DNA of 64,000 nucleotides from Dromiciops gliroides (lineage: Eukaryota; Chordata; Mammalia; Microbiotheria; Microbiotheriidae): assembly GCF_019393635.1 (NCBI RefSeq), contig NC_057861.1:721034232-721098231 (forward strand), read 5' to 3'. Of the stretch, positions 45,250-55,249 are shown piece after piece. Within the stretch, counting starts at the first letter, position 1; each line of letters starts with the position of its first letter. The position numbers were made by a program, and so were the translations under genes. The notes under the pieces are model-generated. The model was not told the origin of the DNA. It was given only the letters and a program-made list of their open reading frames with translations, and did not search any database.

Positions 45250-45450
45250 TTAATCTATCAATAAATATTTATTTAATGCCTACTGAAAGATAAGCACTAT
45301 ACAAGATGTTAGGAATGTAAATGAAAATGAGAGATTAGCAGTGGAGCACACTCATTCCTTCAGATATTATTGAAGAATCATTTCATATTTCAATGCATTG
45401 TGCTGTCTTTGTGCTAAGTAGTATCTAAAGTGCTTAATAAATGATTTTGT
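45250..45450. repeat. L2 3'-end pieces in opposite orientations
   Basis: 45260-45330 is antisense ('aataaatatttatttaatgcctactgaaagataagcac'). About 45390-45450 is sense-like ('tgctaagtagtatctaaagtgcttaataaatg'). Confidence 0.5.
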
Positions 45451-46842
45451 TGACTTATAGAATGATAAGATTATGGAATCACATAATCCTGATTGGAAAA
45501 TATTTCAGTAACCATCTCATTCAATCTGCACCTGAAAAAAAAATTTCTTTGATACCACAAACTAGTGGCCATCTAGTCTATGGTTAACAACCTCTAAGAA
45601 AAGAGGGATTGGGAGAAACCACTATTCTCTGAGGCAGTCCAATTCCATTTGAATTAACTCTAAATGTTAGGAATTTAGTTGTTCTCCATGATCCAGATAT
45701 CATTCTTTCAAAGCTTTTACTCTGGAAGTCTAACATCTCCATATGTGTCAGAGATATAGATATCTATAGATATAAATCTATAGATATCGGTATCCATATA
45801 TATCTAATATCATAGAATATTCTATCATGTTATGTTATACTTTGTCATGTTATGCCATGTTATGTTTTAGATTTATATGTTTGTTAGTGTATATACATAC
45901 ATACTAATATATATAGGCTCAATATATACATATATACAAATATGTATACATATATAGGCTAAGTACATGCATGCATGCATGGATGCATTTATGCATAGGA
46001 TAAACCTTCCTAGTTCTTTCAACCTATCTGTATGTGACATGGCCTTAAGAACCTCAATTTTTCTGGTTGCCTTTTCTTGGAATCTCTCTAGTTTTTCAGA
46101 GTCCTTCCAAAAGTGTGGTAACCAAAACCAAACATCTAGGCAGAGCAAATTAGAAGTATCATGTCATTAGTCTTTAAAAAAAATTAAAAATTTATTTATT
46201 TAAAGTTTTTAGTTCCAAATTCTATCCCTCTCTCATTTGCTACCTCCCTCCCCTTCCCTACCTCCCTAAGGTTGCAAGCAATCACTATAGGTTATATATG
46301 TGCAATTATATAAAACATGAACATATTGGCCATTTTATATAAAAAAGACTCAAGTTAAAAAAAAGCGCAAAATACCATGCTTTAGTCTATGTTCAATCAA
46401 TATAAATTTTTTCTCTAGAGGTGGATAATATGCTTCATCATTAGCCCTTTGGGATTGTATTGGATCATTGCATTGCTGAGAGTAGTTAATTCATTCAAAA
46501 TTGCTCATAGAACAATAGTGCTGTCACTGTGCATAATGTTCTCCTGATTCTGCTCACTTCATAATACATCAGTTCATATGAGTCTTTCCAGATTTTCCTT
46601 TGATTTCCAATTCTTAGCCACCACAGAGTGTTGCTATAATATTTTTGTCTTTTTCACAGTTAATATTAACTGTTTCCCTCTATTGTATTCCCTTCCCCAT
46701 GATATTTACTCTATTTTCTACATTCTTTTACCCTATACCTCCTCAAAAGGGATTTGTTTCTGACTGCCCCCTCCCCCAATCTGCCCTCCCTTCTTTTACC
46801 CCTCCCTCCTTATCCCCTTCCCCTCCTACTTTCCGGCATGGT

Positions 46843-47055
46843 TAGATAGATTACTCCACCCAATTAGGTGTGTATGTTATTCCCATCCTGAGCCAACTCT
46901 GATGAGATTAAAGTCTTTGAACCAATTCTGATGACTGTTAGGCTTATTCCCTGCCCATCTTAGATAGATTACTCCACCCAATTTGGTGTGTATGTTTATC
47001 CCTCCTTGAGACAACTGATGAGATTAAGGTCTTTGAGCCTATTCCAATGAGGGTA
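46843..47055 (-). repeat. 118-bp-period tandem duplication in HAL1 3' region
   Basis: Units begin 'tagatagattactccaccca' at 46843 and 46961, each continuing through 'ggtgtgtatgtt', 'gatgagattaa' and 'gtctttga'. HAL1 copy 1 has one comparable unit near 24350. Confidence 0.88.
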
Positions 47056-47211
47056 AGGTTCATTTACTGCCCTTCTCCCCCATCTCTCCCCCCACTCCAT
47101 ATTGTCCTTTTCTGTTTGTTTCATGTGGAATTTCACCACACTCTACCTCTCCCTTTACCCCTCCTCCAGTGCATTCCTCTCACCCCTCAATTTTATCCTA
47201 AAAATGTCATC

Positions 47212-47350
47212 ATGGGCAACTACGTGACACAGTGGACAAAGTACCCACCATGGACCCAGGAGGACCCGAGCCCAAATGTGGCATCAGACATAAGACACTC
47301 ACCCACTGCACAATCCCAGGCATGTCACCCAACTCCAACCACCCCACAAA
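47212..47350 (+). repeat. SINE relic embedded in HAL1 3' region (copy 2)
   Basis: 'gacacagtggacaaagtaccc', 'atggacccaggaggacccgag', 'atcagacataagacactca', 'caggcatgtcacccaact' then a short A-run. Antisense to HAL1, same position as in copy 1. Confidence 0.85.
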
Positions 47351-47519
47351 AAAGATACGCAAAAAATACATACTTTACAGATAGCATCCCTTCATAATAA
47401 ATCCCCACATGTGACTTCTGTATAAATTTATTTCTATCATCTGCCCTAATACTGAAAAACTTCTTGACTTAAACATAGACATATCATCTTCCCATGTAGG
47501 AATGTAAATAATTTAACCT

Positions 47520-47692
47520 CTTTTTGTTTTTGTTTTGTTTTGTTTTTTGGTGAGGCAATGGGGGTTAAGTGACAAGTGACTTGCCCAGGGTCAAACAGTT
47601 AGTAAATATCAAGTGTCTGAGGCCAGATTTGAAATCAGGTTCTCCTGACTCCAGGGTCAGTGCTCTATCCACTGCACCACCTAGCTGCCCCA
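47520..47692 (-). mobile_element. tRNA-derived SINE (WSINE1/MIR-like)
   Basis: Antisense copy inside HAL1 copy 2. TSD aatttaacct (47510-47519 and 47696-47705). An eight-base duplication 'aagtgac' block occurs within its core at 47566-47580. Confidence 0.95.
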
Positions 47693-47969
47693 TTCAATTT
47701 AACCTTTTAAGATCCCTCTTAATTTCTTTTTCCTGTTTACCTTTTTATGCTTCGGTAAGGTCTTATATTTGAAAGTCAAAATTTTCATTCAGTTCAGGTC
47801 TTTTCATCACAAATACTTGAAAGTCCCCTTTTTAATTGAAGTCCCATTTTTTCCCCAGAAAGATTATACTCAGTTTTGCTAAATAAGTGAATCTAGGTTG
47901 TTATCTCAATTCCTCATTAGTTTTATATGATTCTCTTAATGAAGACCAAGAGAGCATCAGCTTTTTCGA

Positions 47970-48495
47970 AAGAAAAAAATCCAAATGCTTAATTTTAAGA
48001 GGAAGAAACTGAGGCCTGGTGAGGATAAGAGGGTTATTCATATCATTTGTTTAGAAGAACCTATAATAACACAATATTATATTTTCTGTTGGTGGAGGGA
48101 GTTTTAGAACAGAATTGAAAAACTAAGTAGCAGGATGAATAATACAAAATACACATACACATATATATACATACATACATATAAATATACATAAATGGAA
48201 ACTTACAGTATATGATATATTGTAGAGTTAAGAAAGAGAATCAGAGAAATTCTGACACTGACTATATAAAAATACACTCAAGTGATTTGGCAGCTCTTCT
48301 TTACAATGTTGTAGGGGAAGAAAAGCCTGGGACATAGATAAATATCATATTTATTTTCTTTGCTCCTGGGCCATATAGCCAACAGTTCACTTTTTTTTTC
48401 ACATTAAAGAACACATATTACCTTCTGCTTTGCCTCAGTATTCTGATGACCTCTGGATATTTCCATGAGATTTGTTGATAAAATCTCATGTTTGT
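47970..48495. other. Unassigned stretch with an ATAC microsatellite
   Basis: A TACA/CATA run at 48150-48200. Nothing else recognised. Confidence 0.5.
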
Positions 48496-48499
48496 TATC

Positions 48500-48593
48500 T
48501 GTCCCATTAGAATGTGACTCCTTGTGAATAAGGACTATTGAACTTTTTCAGTTTGTATCCCTAGTGCTTAGTACAATATTTGGTACTTAGTAT
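48500..48593 (+). repeat. L2 3' end, target of the ERV
   Basis: 'gtgactccttgtgaataagga', 'tatccctagtgcttagtacaat', 'ggtacttagta'. The L2 3' end appears to resume after the ERV with 'cactaaataaatgc' (52503), so the ERV inserted into it. Confidence 0.7.
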
Positions 48594-48910
48594 TGCGAGA
48601 ATTGGAGTGCAACCAACCTGCTGGAGAAAGACATTGCAGGGAAGCTCTGCCCTGAGGAGAAAGCATGAGGTGACCTTTCTGGGGTTTTGAAGGTCAGATT
48701 GGCATCCAAAAGTTGTACCTGCCACCTGTGGGTCATGTCAATCAGTGCTACCAGCCAATTAGCTTGGAGTTGTGTGTGTGTGGATGGCCCTGTTTCCTGT
48801 TGCACAGTGGGCTTCTGGGAGAAGCAGCAGAGGAGCAGGGTCTTTCATTCAGCAACTGGCTATTAGTTGGAGGCGTGTCCCTCTCTCTTAGATAGCTAGA
48901 TAAAGACCTC
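48594..48910 (+). repeat. 5' LTR (incomplete)
   Basis: Aligns with the first ~315 bp of the 3' LTR (TGCGAGAATTGGAG..., 'gctggagaaagacatt', 'gctaccagcca', 'tccctctctcttagatagctaga'), roughly 85% by eye. After the (TC)n run at 48906-48926 similarity stops, so the AATAAA-containing last ~125 bp is missing or replaced. Confidence 0.85.
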
Positions 48911-49201
48911 TCTCTCTCTCTCTCTCACTTTATGTGGTATTGTAGAATTATGAAAAGAGAACAGAAACAAAACAGATATAATTTCTCTCAGAGGAGTACA
49001 GAGAGGCAGAACTAAAATAGAGATACATCTTTTCAAAGGGGTACAGACAGACAGAGGCAAAGCAGACCCTTCCAGAGAGATAGATATAGGTGAGCAGAAT
49101 GGAAACATTTACAGGCTCTCTCAAAGGGGTATAGATCAGAAAGATATAGAAGACTGATGATGTATGGGGCCGGGGTGGGGGGTGGGGGGAGGTAGAGGAC
49201 A

Positions 49202-49870
49202 GTGGAATCTGAAGATTTTACCTTTCCAGACCCTGATATTTTTAGCCCTCTTGTGCCAATCCATTCCCCTCCCCAAAATAATGAGCCCCATGTAACCCTT
49301 AGGGTTGGAGATACTTATTATGATTGTTTATTAGATACAGGAGCCTCAAGATCAGTCCCAGTGAGCAAACCTGACCCTGAATGTACATCTATTGGATCTT
49401 TGAATGTAAGCACTGTGGCTGTGCAGCACATGGGAGAGATAGTTCTGCTCCCTTCTCTTGGGACCCCACCTCCTCCACCTCCCCTGGCTCCACCTCCTAC
49501 TTCTCTCATGGCCATGCCCCTTGATCCTCCTGCCAGGGAGGTCACAAGATCTAATCCACCCTACTCAGCTCCTGAGCTTGCACTTGTGCAGCCTCCTCTA
49601 CCTGCACTTTCAGCTTCTACTCAGTTACCAGAGCAACCAGCCTCAGCCCTACCCCAACCAAGCTGTAATTCCGACTCAACTTGCTGTAATTCTAACAAAG
49701 CAACCTTAGAAAACCCTTTCAATTCCAGATATGCTCATTTTGTAAATAATCATTTTGTTAATCTGCTTTTGTCTTTAATTAGTAACCTTTTAAAGCATTT
49801 GTATTATGAAAGGACCAACAGAGAAAATAAAGGGGTTAAAGTAAAACAAGAGAAACTTAAAGCTGAATAA
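49202..49870 (+). CDS. ERV protease-like / proline-rich ORF (222 codons)
   Basis: An uninterrupted 222-codon frame in the ERV. Residues 28-52 read as the start of a retroviral aspartic protease: a short beta strand (PHVTLRVG), then LLDTGAS with the catalytic D45-T46-G47 triad. Such proteases act as dimers to cut the Gag polyprotein. The flap and the C-terminal Gly-Arg-Asp/Asn region expected within the next ~60 residues are not recognisable. From about residue 88 the protein becomes very proline-rich (a PPPPPP run), then has a short hydrophobic segment (about 180-197) and a charged tail. The frame may join a truncated protease to other viral or captured sequence. The first ATG is nominal, since retroviral pro is read through from gag. 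Translation is unproven. Confidence 0.55.
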   Translation: MESEDFTFPDPDIFSPLVPIHSPPQNNEPHVTLRVGDTYYDCLLDTGASRSVPVSKPDPECTSIGSLNVSTVAVQHMGEIVLLPSLGTPPPPPPLAPPPTSLMAMPLDPPAREVTRSNPPYSAPELALVQPPLPALSASTQLPEQPASALPQPSCNSDSTCCNSNKATLENPFNSRYAHFVNNHFVNLLLSLISNLLKHLYYERTNRENKGVKVKQEKLKAE

Positions 49871-50050
49871 AAATGTACAAGACAATTATCATCATATTTC
49901 AAGAATCTGTTTCTACTGCCATAGAGGGGGGCATATTTTGCAGAAATGTAGAAGTAAACAGCAAGCTATTAATATGAGCAGTGGGGATTATAGATATCAG
50001 AATCAAAAATGTTCTAAATTCACTCAGGGAAATAATGTCTGTTCAAAGGT

Positions 50051-50640
50051 TACATATGGATTTCTATGCAATTACATCTACATTTTGAAATTAGTAGTAT
50101 GGGTTTATTTTCATAGAGATTTTCCTTCTTTTACAATTGTGTTTTATACTTAGCTTAAAAAAAGAGGGAACGGTTGCAAAAGCTTTTTATATTCATGTAA
50201 CCAAATTTATATTCTGTAATACTCTTTTTAATATTAAGTTCATATTCACTTAGATTTCCCCAGTTTGCATTTCATTGTCTTTTATTCTTTCATGTGTATT
50301 TTGTTCTATTCATCTATCTCTCTATTTTTGAACCAATGCAAGATGGTCTTGTTTTCACAATACAATATTAAGTCTGGAAGTATTATTCTCCCATATTCTC
50401 AGTTATTTGTTTTTCCAACTGATTATTTGATCAAATTTATAAAGCATTTCCCTGGCAAATTGGTTGCCATGGCAAGTGTAAATTAATGCTAGAAGTATTA
50501 TTTTTGATAAGTATAAAAAAGTCAGTTTAAATGCTACATAAGGGTTTCTTTTTTATGCTATTGCAACTACACTTTGAACTCAATAGTATGGGCTTATTTT
50601 TGTAGATATTCTTATTCTTTTAAGATTGTGTTTTAACTTG
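50051..50640 (+). repeat. Dispersed duplication inside the ERV
   Basis: Two copies of a ~107-bp block, 50051-50160 and 50534-50640, sharing 'atgggNttattttNNtaga', 'attgtgttttaNactt' and 'gcNattNcaNctacaNttt' patterns. The AT-rich sequence between them is unassigned. Confidence 0.7.
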
Positions 50641-51719
50641 TATTAAAATATATTCTGATTTTTTTCACAAAAGTAATTGTATACTTAGTTTAAAAAAGGT
50701 TATTACTTGAAATTATTGCATAATTTTATTTTGTATTCTGAGTCAAGGCCCATTCACATTTTTTGTGATCATTATTATCCCCAACTTTTAAATCCATATG
50801 AGACTTGTTTGAGTTATTAGATGCCAGTTGGTCAAGATACCAGGCAATCACAAGAGGAATACATACAAGAGCAGACATTGAACTGTCACATGAGGGGACA
50901 CATGCATGAAGTCCAGGTACTGCACTGCTTTGGGAAAGGCTGAGAAAATGGCTATTGGTAAGCATTGAGGTTGGATTTTCTTGGTTTAATTTTCCTCCAC
51001 ATGGCACCGTTTGGCTGGGCTATGACATTTCATTTGACACCTGACTTCAATTCCCCCTCATATATAACTGATCTCATGGACATCTCAATCCTATGTATCT
51101 GATTAAACCTGACTCAGTTTCCTCTCTGTTCTTTTATGGTAACCCCCATATTTATCTCAGGTGTCATGATAAATACAATGTTGGATTTGGCTTTGACATC
51201 TGCTACCAATTATATTAGATTCTTTAATTTATCATAATGGCATGAGGATAATTAGGCAGATGATGCAAAAAGTGATGACACAAAGATAAAACTTATTCTC
51301 TAAATAAATATCACAATTGTCTTCTTAATTTATCTTCCACAGGGGGAGTGTAGTAGTATTGTTTTAGAGAATGTTTCAGTTTTGTTTTTACTATATGTTT
51401 CATGTGTAACAACTAAGGTTCTGAATTTCCTTACATGTATTTTTTATTGAGAGCTCTCATTGTTTGATTTGATTATTAGAAAAAGCTATTTAAAGTTGTG
51501 TTAAGCTCAATTTTGTAAGAAATTTTCCTGGCTGACTACCAGCATCTGAAACACTTGAAAGACTTCCATTCCACAATTACGCCCAGAGGACATCCCAAGA
51601 ATCATCTAAGAAAAGACTTCCAAATACTTAAATGGACATTTTCCTGTTTTCCTTTTCCACATTGTATATACTGTTTATAATGTCTACTTACTAAAGGGGA
51701 GAGCCCCCTTTAGTTTTTG

Positions 51720-51874
51720 TTGTTGTTGTTTGTTTGTTTTGGTAAAGCAATTGGGGTTAAGTGACTTGGCCAGGGTCACACAGCCAGTAAGTGTTATGTC
51801 TGAGGACAGATTTGAACTCAGGTCCTCCTGACTCCAGGGCCAGTGCTCTATCCACTGTGCAACCTAGCTGCCCC
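51720..51874 (-). mobile_element. tRNA-derived SINE (WSINE1/MIR-like)
   Basis: Antisense copy with (GTT)n tail inserted in the ERV. TSD tagtttttgt (51711-51720) versus tagtttttct (51875-51884). Confidence 0.95.
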
Positions 51875-52056
51875 TAGTTTTTCTGTTTTAATGTCTACCT
51901 GCTAAAAGGGGAGTGTCTCCTTTAGCCTTTGTCAATGTGTTCACTCAGTTTCTTTTTTCTCTTTTCTTTCCCTTTACTTTGTTAGTCATAAGTATCTGTA
52001 ATATTATTGCTTCATGTGAGGAAACAATGTTTCTTCATATGAAGCACAGGGTGGAG

Positions 52057-52496
52057 TGTGAGAACTGGAGCACCACCAACCTGCTGGAGAAAGACATTAC
52101 AGGGAAGCTCTGTCCTGAGGAGAAAGCACAAGGTGACTTTTCTTGGGTTTGAATATCAAATTGGCATCCAGAAGTTTTGCCTGCCACCTGTGGGTTTTGT
52201 CAATCAGTGCTACCAGCCAGTTAGCTTGGAACTCTGTATGTGGACAGTTCTGTTTGCTGTTGCACAGGGGGCTTCTGGAAGAAGTGGCAGAGGAGTGGGG
52301 TCTTGCGTTCAGGAACCGGCTGTTGGTAGGTGTCATGTCCCTCTCTCTTAGATAGCTAGAAGAAAGTCCCCCCTCTCTCTTTGCTAACTCCTAATATACT
52401 TTAATAAATGACCAAAGATTGGTGCTAAAGCTTTTCTAATTTAAGGCAACCATACATTAGATTTTAAAAATTACAGCCAGAATTTTAGACTTTACA
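52057..52496 (+). repeat. 3' LTR (complete, 440 bp)
   Basis: TGTGAGAACTGGAGCACC ... TTTACA. Polyadenylation signal AATAAA at about 52403. A purine-rich stretch gaagcacagggtggag directly precedes it, as expected for a plus-strand primer. Same family as 932-1356 and 18290-18653. Confidence 0.88.
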
Positions 52497-52499
52497 GAA

Positions 52500-53215
52500 A
52501 ACACTAAATAAATGCATTTCCATTCACTTATTCATTTATCTATGATCTCACTCATATGGAATATTTATTCTGATGGTATAGATTGCAAGCCATCTATGGC
52601 CTCTTATATTCATAAGTTTTATCTATATCCTCTTAGAAATATTCCAAGTGGGATCCACCAAAAAGATTAAGGTCATTTCTCTAAACTGTGTGAACTTGTG
52701 TAACTTATAAGTAGAGCCTTTGATAGCTCATATTTTCTGCATAACTGGTCTGCAATGCTTTTATTTTTTTAATAATTAATTTCTCTGATGAAAGCTCAAA
52801 TAATGATGATGACAATGATGATGTAAATGACAGTAATAGTAGCAGTGGCAATAAAAACAACAATCATTCACTTTTCTATCATGTTTTAATGTTTGGAAGT
52901 ATTTCCTTGTAAACAAAACATCTCCTCTCAAATCCAACCATTACTGAAATTATTATCCTTCCTCCAAACTTTTTTCTCTTTCTTACATTCCTATTTTTTC
53001 AGTGTCAACAACAGTCATTCATGTTTTAAATCTTGATTATCTGTTCCCTCTCTTTTATGTATTTTATCTAATAAGATGAGAAATTATACATTTTATAATA
53101 CCACAATATCACATGCATCCTTCCCCTCTCTGACTGCTTTGCCATTTCTATTGCTCCCTCCTTAAAGCTAACTATATGAGATATGATAATGGCTTCCTAC
53201 TAGAACTCCCCTCTC
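52500..53215. other. Mostly unassigned stretch
   Basis: L2-tail continuation at the left edge, then nothing recognised; a GATGAT patch near 52800. Confidence 0.45.
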
Positions 53216-53229
53216 TCCAAATCACTTTT

Positions 53230-53387
53230 TTTGTTTTACTTTGGTTTTTTTGCAGGGCAATGAGGGTTAAGTGACCTGCCAAGGGTCACAAAGCTTGTAA
53301 GTGTCAAGTGTCTGAGGCTGGCTTTGAACTCAGGTCCTCCTGAATCCAGGGCCAGTGCTTTATCCACTGTGCCACCTAGCTGCCACC
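53230..53387 (-). mobile_element. tRNA-derived SINE (WSINE1/MIR-like)
   Basis: Antisense full copy. Perfect TSD caaatcactttt (53218-53229 and 53388-53399). Confidence 0.97.
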
Positions 53388-53604
53388 CAAATCACTTTTA
53401 ATATTATAGTCAAATGACTCTTCCTTGCATGTGTTTCAACTCTCACTTGGTTGCCATCTTACCTGTTTGATTTTTCTCAGTCTTCTTTGATAAATCATCA
53501 TCAGAAATCCTGATTTTGTTGTACCTAAGTGCTCTGTCCTAACCTTTCTTCTCTTTTGTCTATAAATTTTCACTTAGAATCCTCATTAGCTCCCATGGTT
53601 TTAA

Positions 53605-53612
53605 TCACATAA

Positions 53613-53647
<35 letters not shown>

Positions 53648-53667
53648 CACACACACACACACACACG
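53605..53667 (+). repeat. (CA)n microsatellite
   Basis: About 28 CA units with one G interruption. Confidence 0.97.
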
Positions 53668-53869
53668 ACTCCTGATACATGCCCAAACCTAGTCCCTTAT
53701 CTCCTGAGTTTTTGCCTTATTTAACCAATTGTCTATTGGATATTTCAATATAGACATCCTATGTGTCTCTCTGATTCAACCACACCCACACAATTATTTT
53801 CTTTCTGCCAAAACTCTTCTCTTTTCTAAACATCACTATAAAGCACTCACTTGATAAAATACCAACATT

Positions 53870-54985
53870 CTTGTACTCACTTCAATTTACAACCTTAGTT
53901 TCATCCTTGATTCTTCATGTTCACTTACTCCAACCTTTTGCCAATTTTTTTTTCATTTTTCCTCCACACTTCTAGCATCAGGCACCTTTCCCCCCCACTT
54001 ACACACATCAACCACCGTAGTGAAAGCTTTCGTTACCTTTTACCTGGACTATAGCAATTGCCCACTAACAGATCTCCCTCCTAGTCTTGCTGAACTAATC
54101 CATTCTCCACATCCTGCCACAGTGATTTTCCTAAAGTGAAGGTCTGAAAATTTCAATCCTTGACTCAATAAACCCAAGTTTCTACCTATTACCTTAAGAA
54201 ACACATATACACTCATCTGATTGGTATTTGAATACTTTTATAACCTGACCTCTATCTTTATTACATATTAGTCTTATTTCCCACATTATCCAGTCATCCT
54301 AGGCTAATTGTTCTTCATTCATGACATTCTATTTCCCATCTCCATGACTTTGTGCTCCATGTCCCCCATTTCTGTAATATACTTTCTCCTCTCTTCTGCC
54401 TTTTAGAAGCCCTAGTTTTATTTAAGATATACCTATAATACCACCTAATAAGAGAAATTTGTCCCGATTTTTCTGGCTGCTGGCATTCTTTCTCCCCCAA
54501 ATCATCTTGAATCTGTTATGTATACATTGTTGGTGTGTGTGTATATATGTATAGGTAGAGGTAGAGGTAGAGGTAGATGTAGAGGTACAGGTTCCGGTAC
54601 AGTTACCAATATAGATAAGGTATAGGTATAGGTATAGGTATACGTTCCCATAAATATATATACATGCTTGTACATATATATTTGTAGGCATATGTGCATA
54701 TGCACATATACACACAAATGTGTGTATACAGGAACACACATTTATATATAAATATGCACACGTATGTATGCATTATGCATTTATGCAGGCATACATTAAT
54801 GTACATATGTATATACACAGAGACACAGTTATACTTATCTACATGTCTTCTCCCCCAATAAAATGTAGACTCTTTTAAGGACAAGGAATAATCCATTTTT
54901 GTCTTCCTCTCTCTGGCACTGGGCACAGTACATGGCACTTAGTAAATGCTTATGCATGTTTGCTGATTGATTGATTGAATTGATT
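53870..54985 (+). repeat. L2 LINE, with an inserted microsatellite
   Basis: 'ttacctggactatagcaattgcc', 'cctgccacagtgattttcctaaagtg', 'cattcatgacattctatttcccat', then after the repeat tract 'ggcactgggcacagtacatgg', 'cacttagtaaatgctta' and 'gctgattgattgattga'. A clear L2 ORF2 end plus 3' end. Confidence 0.85.
54535..54830. repeat. Hexanucleotide GGTAGA/GGTATA and TATG/CACA repeats
   Basis: GGTAGA-type units (54553-54590) grade into GGTATA units (54618-54642), then into TATATG/CACAC low complexity. Short frames here are artefacts. Confidence 0.92.
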
Positions 54986-55245
54986 GTCATCCTGGAGTTA
55001 GGAGGACTTAAGTTCAAATACTAACTCAGACAATTGCTAGCTGTATGAACCTAGGCAAGCCACTTAACCTTTGTCTGCCTCTGTTTTCTAAACTGTATAA
55101 TGGATAATAGTTCTGGTGATGATGGTGGTGGTGGTGGTGGTGGTGATGATGATGATAACTCACAGAGTTATTTGAAGGATAAAAATGGCATAACATTTAT
55201 AAAGTGCTTAGCACAGTGCCTGGCACTTATAGGCATTTAATTAAA
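54986..55245 (+). repeat. MIR-family SINE with internal GGT/GAT repeats
   Basis: 'ctggagttaggaggacttaagttcaaata', 'gctagctgtatgaacctagg', then (GGT)n(GAT)n at 55115-55158, ending 'tataaagtgcttagcacagtgcc'. Confidence 0.8.
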
Positions 55246-55249
55246 TATT

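Larger units (their letters stand above)
46175..47913 (-). mobile_element. HAL1-type half-L1, copy 2 (5'-truncated)
   Basis: Second copy of the element at 23586-26721, inserted in L3/CR1. TSD tcattagtctt (46164-46174) versus tcattagtttt (47914-47924). It keeps the tail, the purine-rich 3' region (pyrimidine-rich on the plus strand, with CCCTCCCCC runs at 46767-46830), an antisense SINE relic (47212-47350) and the last part of ORF1 (to about 47890). Ordinary 5' truncation. Confidence 0.85.
45475..47965 (-). repeat. L3/CR1 LINE remnant, interrupted
   Basis: Antisense L3/CR1 in three blocks: 45475-45690 ('ctgaggcagtccaattccatttg'); 45990-46163, whose minus-strand frame reads KLERFQEKATRKI..LKELG, the C-terminal motif of the CR1-clade polymerase ORF; and 47925-47965 after the HAL1 insertion ('ttctcttaatgaagaccaag'). 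A TATG/ATGC microsatellite (45760-45985) sits between the first two. Confidence 0.8.
48594..52496 (+). mobile_element. Non-autonomous endogenous retrovirus (LTR family A)
   Basis: A 3.9-kb LTR element: a partial 5' LTR, a leader with degenerate repeats (48980-49150), a G-run (49166-49192), an ORF with a retroviral-protease-like motif (49202-49870), an AT-rich non-coding part with an internal duplication (50051-50160 / 50534-50640), duplicated purine hairpins (51692-51712 and 51904-51925, either side of a SINE), and a complete 3' LTR. No reverse transcriptase, integrase or envelope motif is visible, so mobility would need enzymes in trans. Family-A solo LTRs elsewhere here have 4-bp TSDs. This copy's flanks (gtat / gaaa) no longer match. 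Dead remnant. Confidence 0.8.

Noticed and set aside
54422..54938. Overlapping Tyr/Cys/Thr-rich frames
   Set aside because: They are translations of hexanucleotide and TATG microsatellites within an L2.
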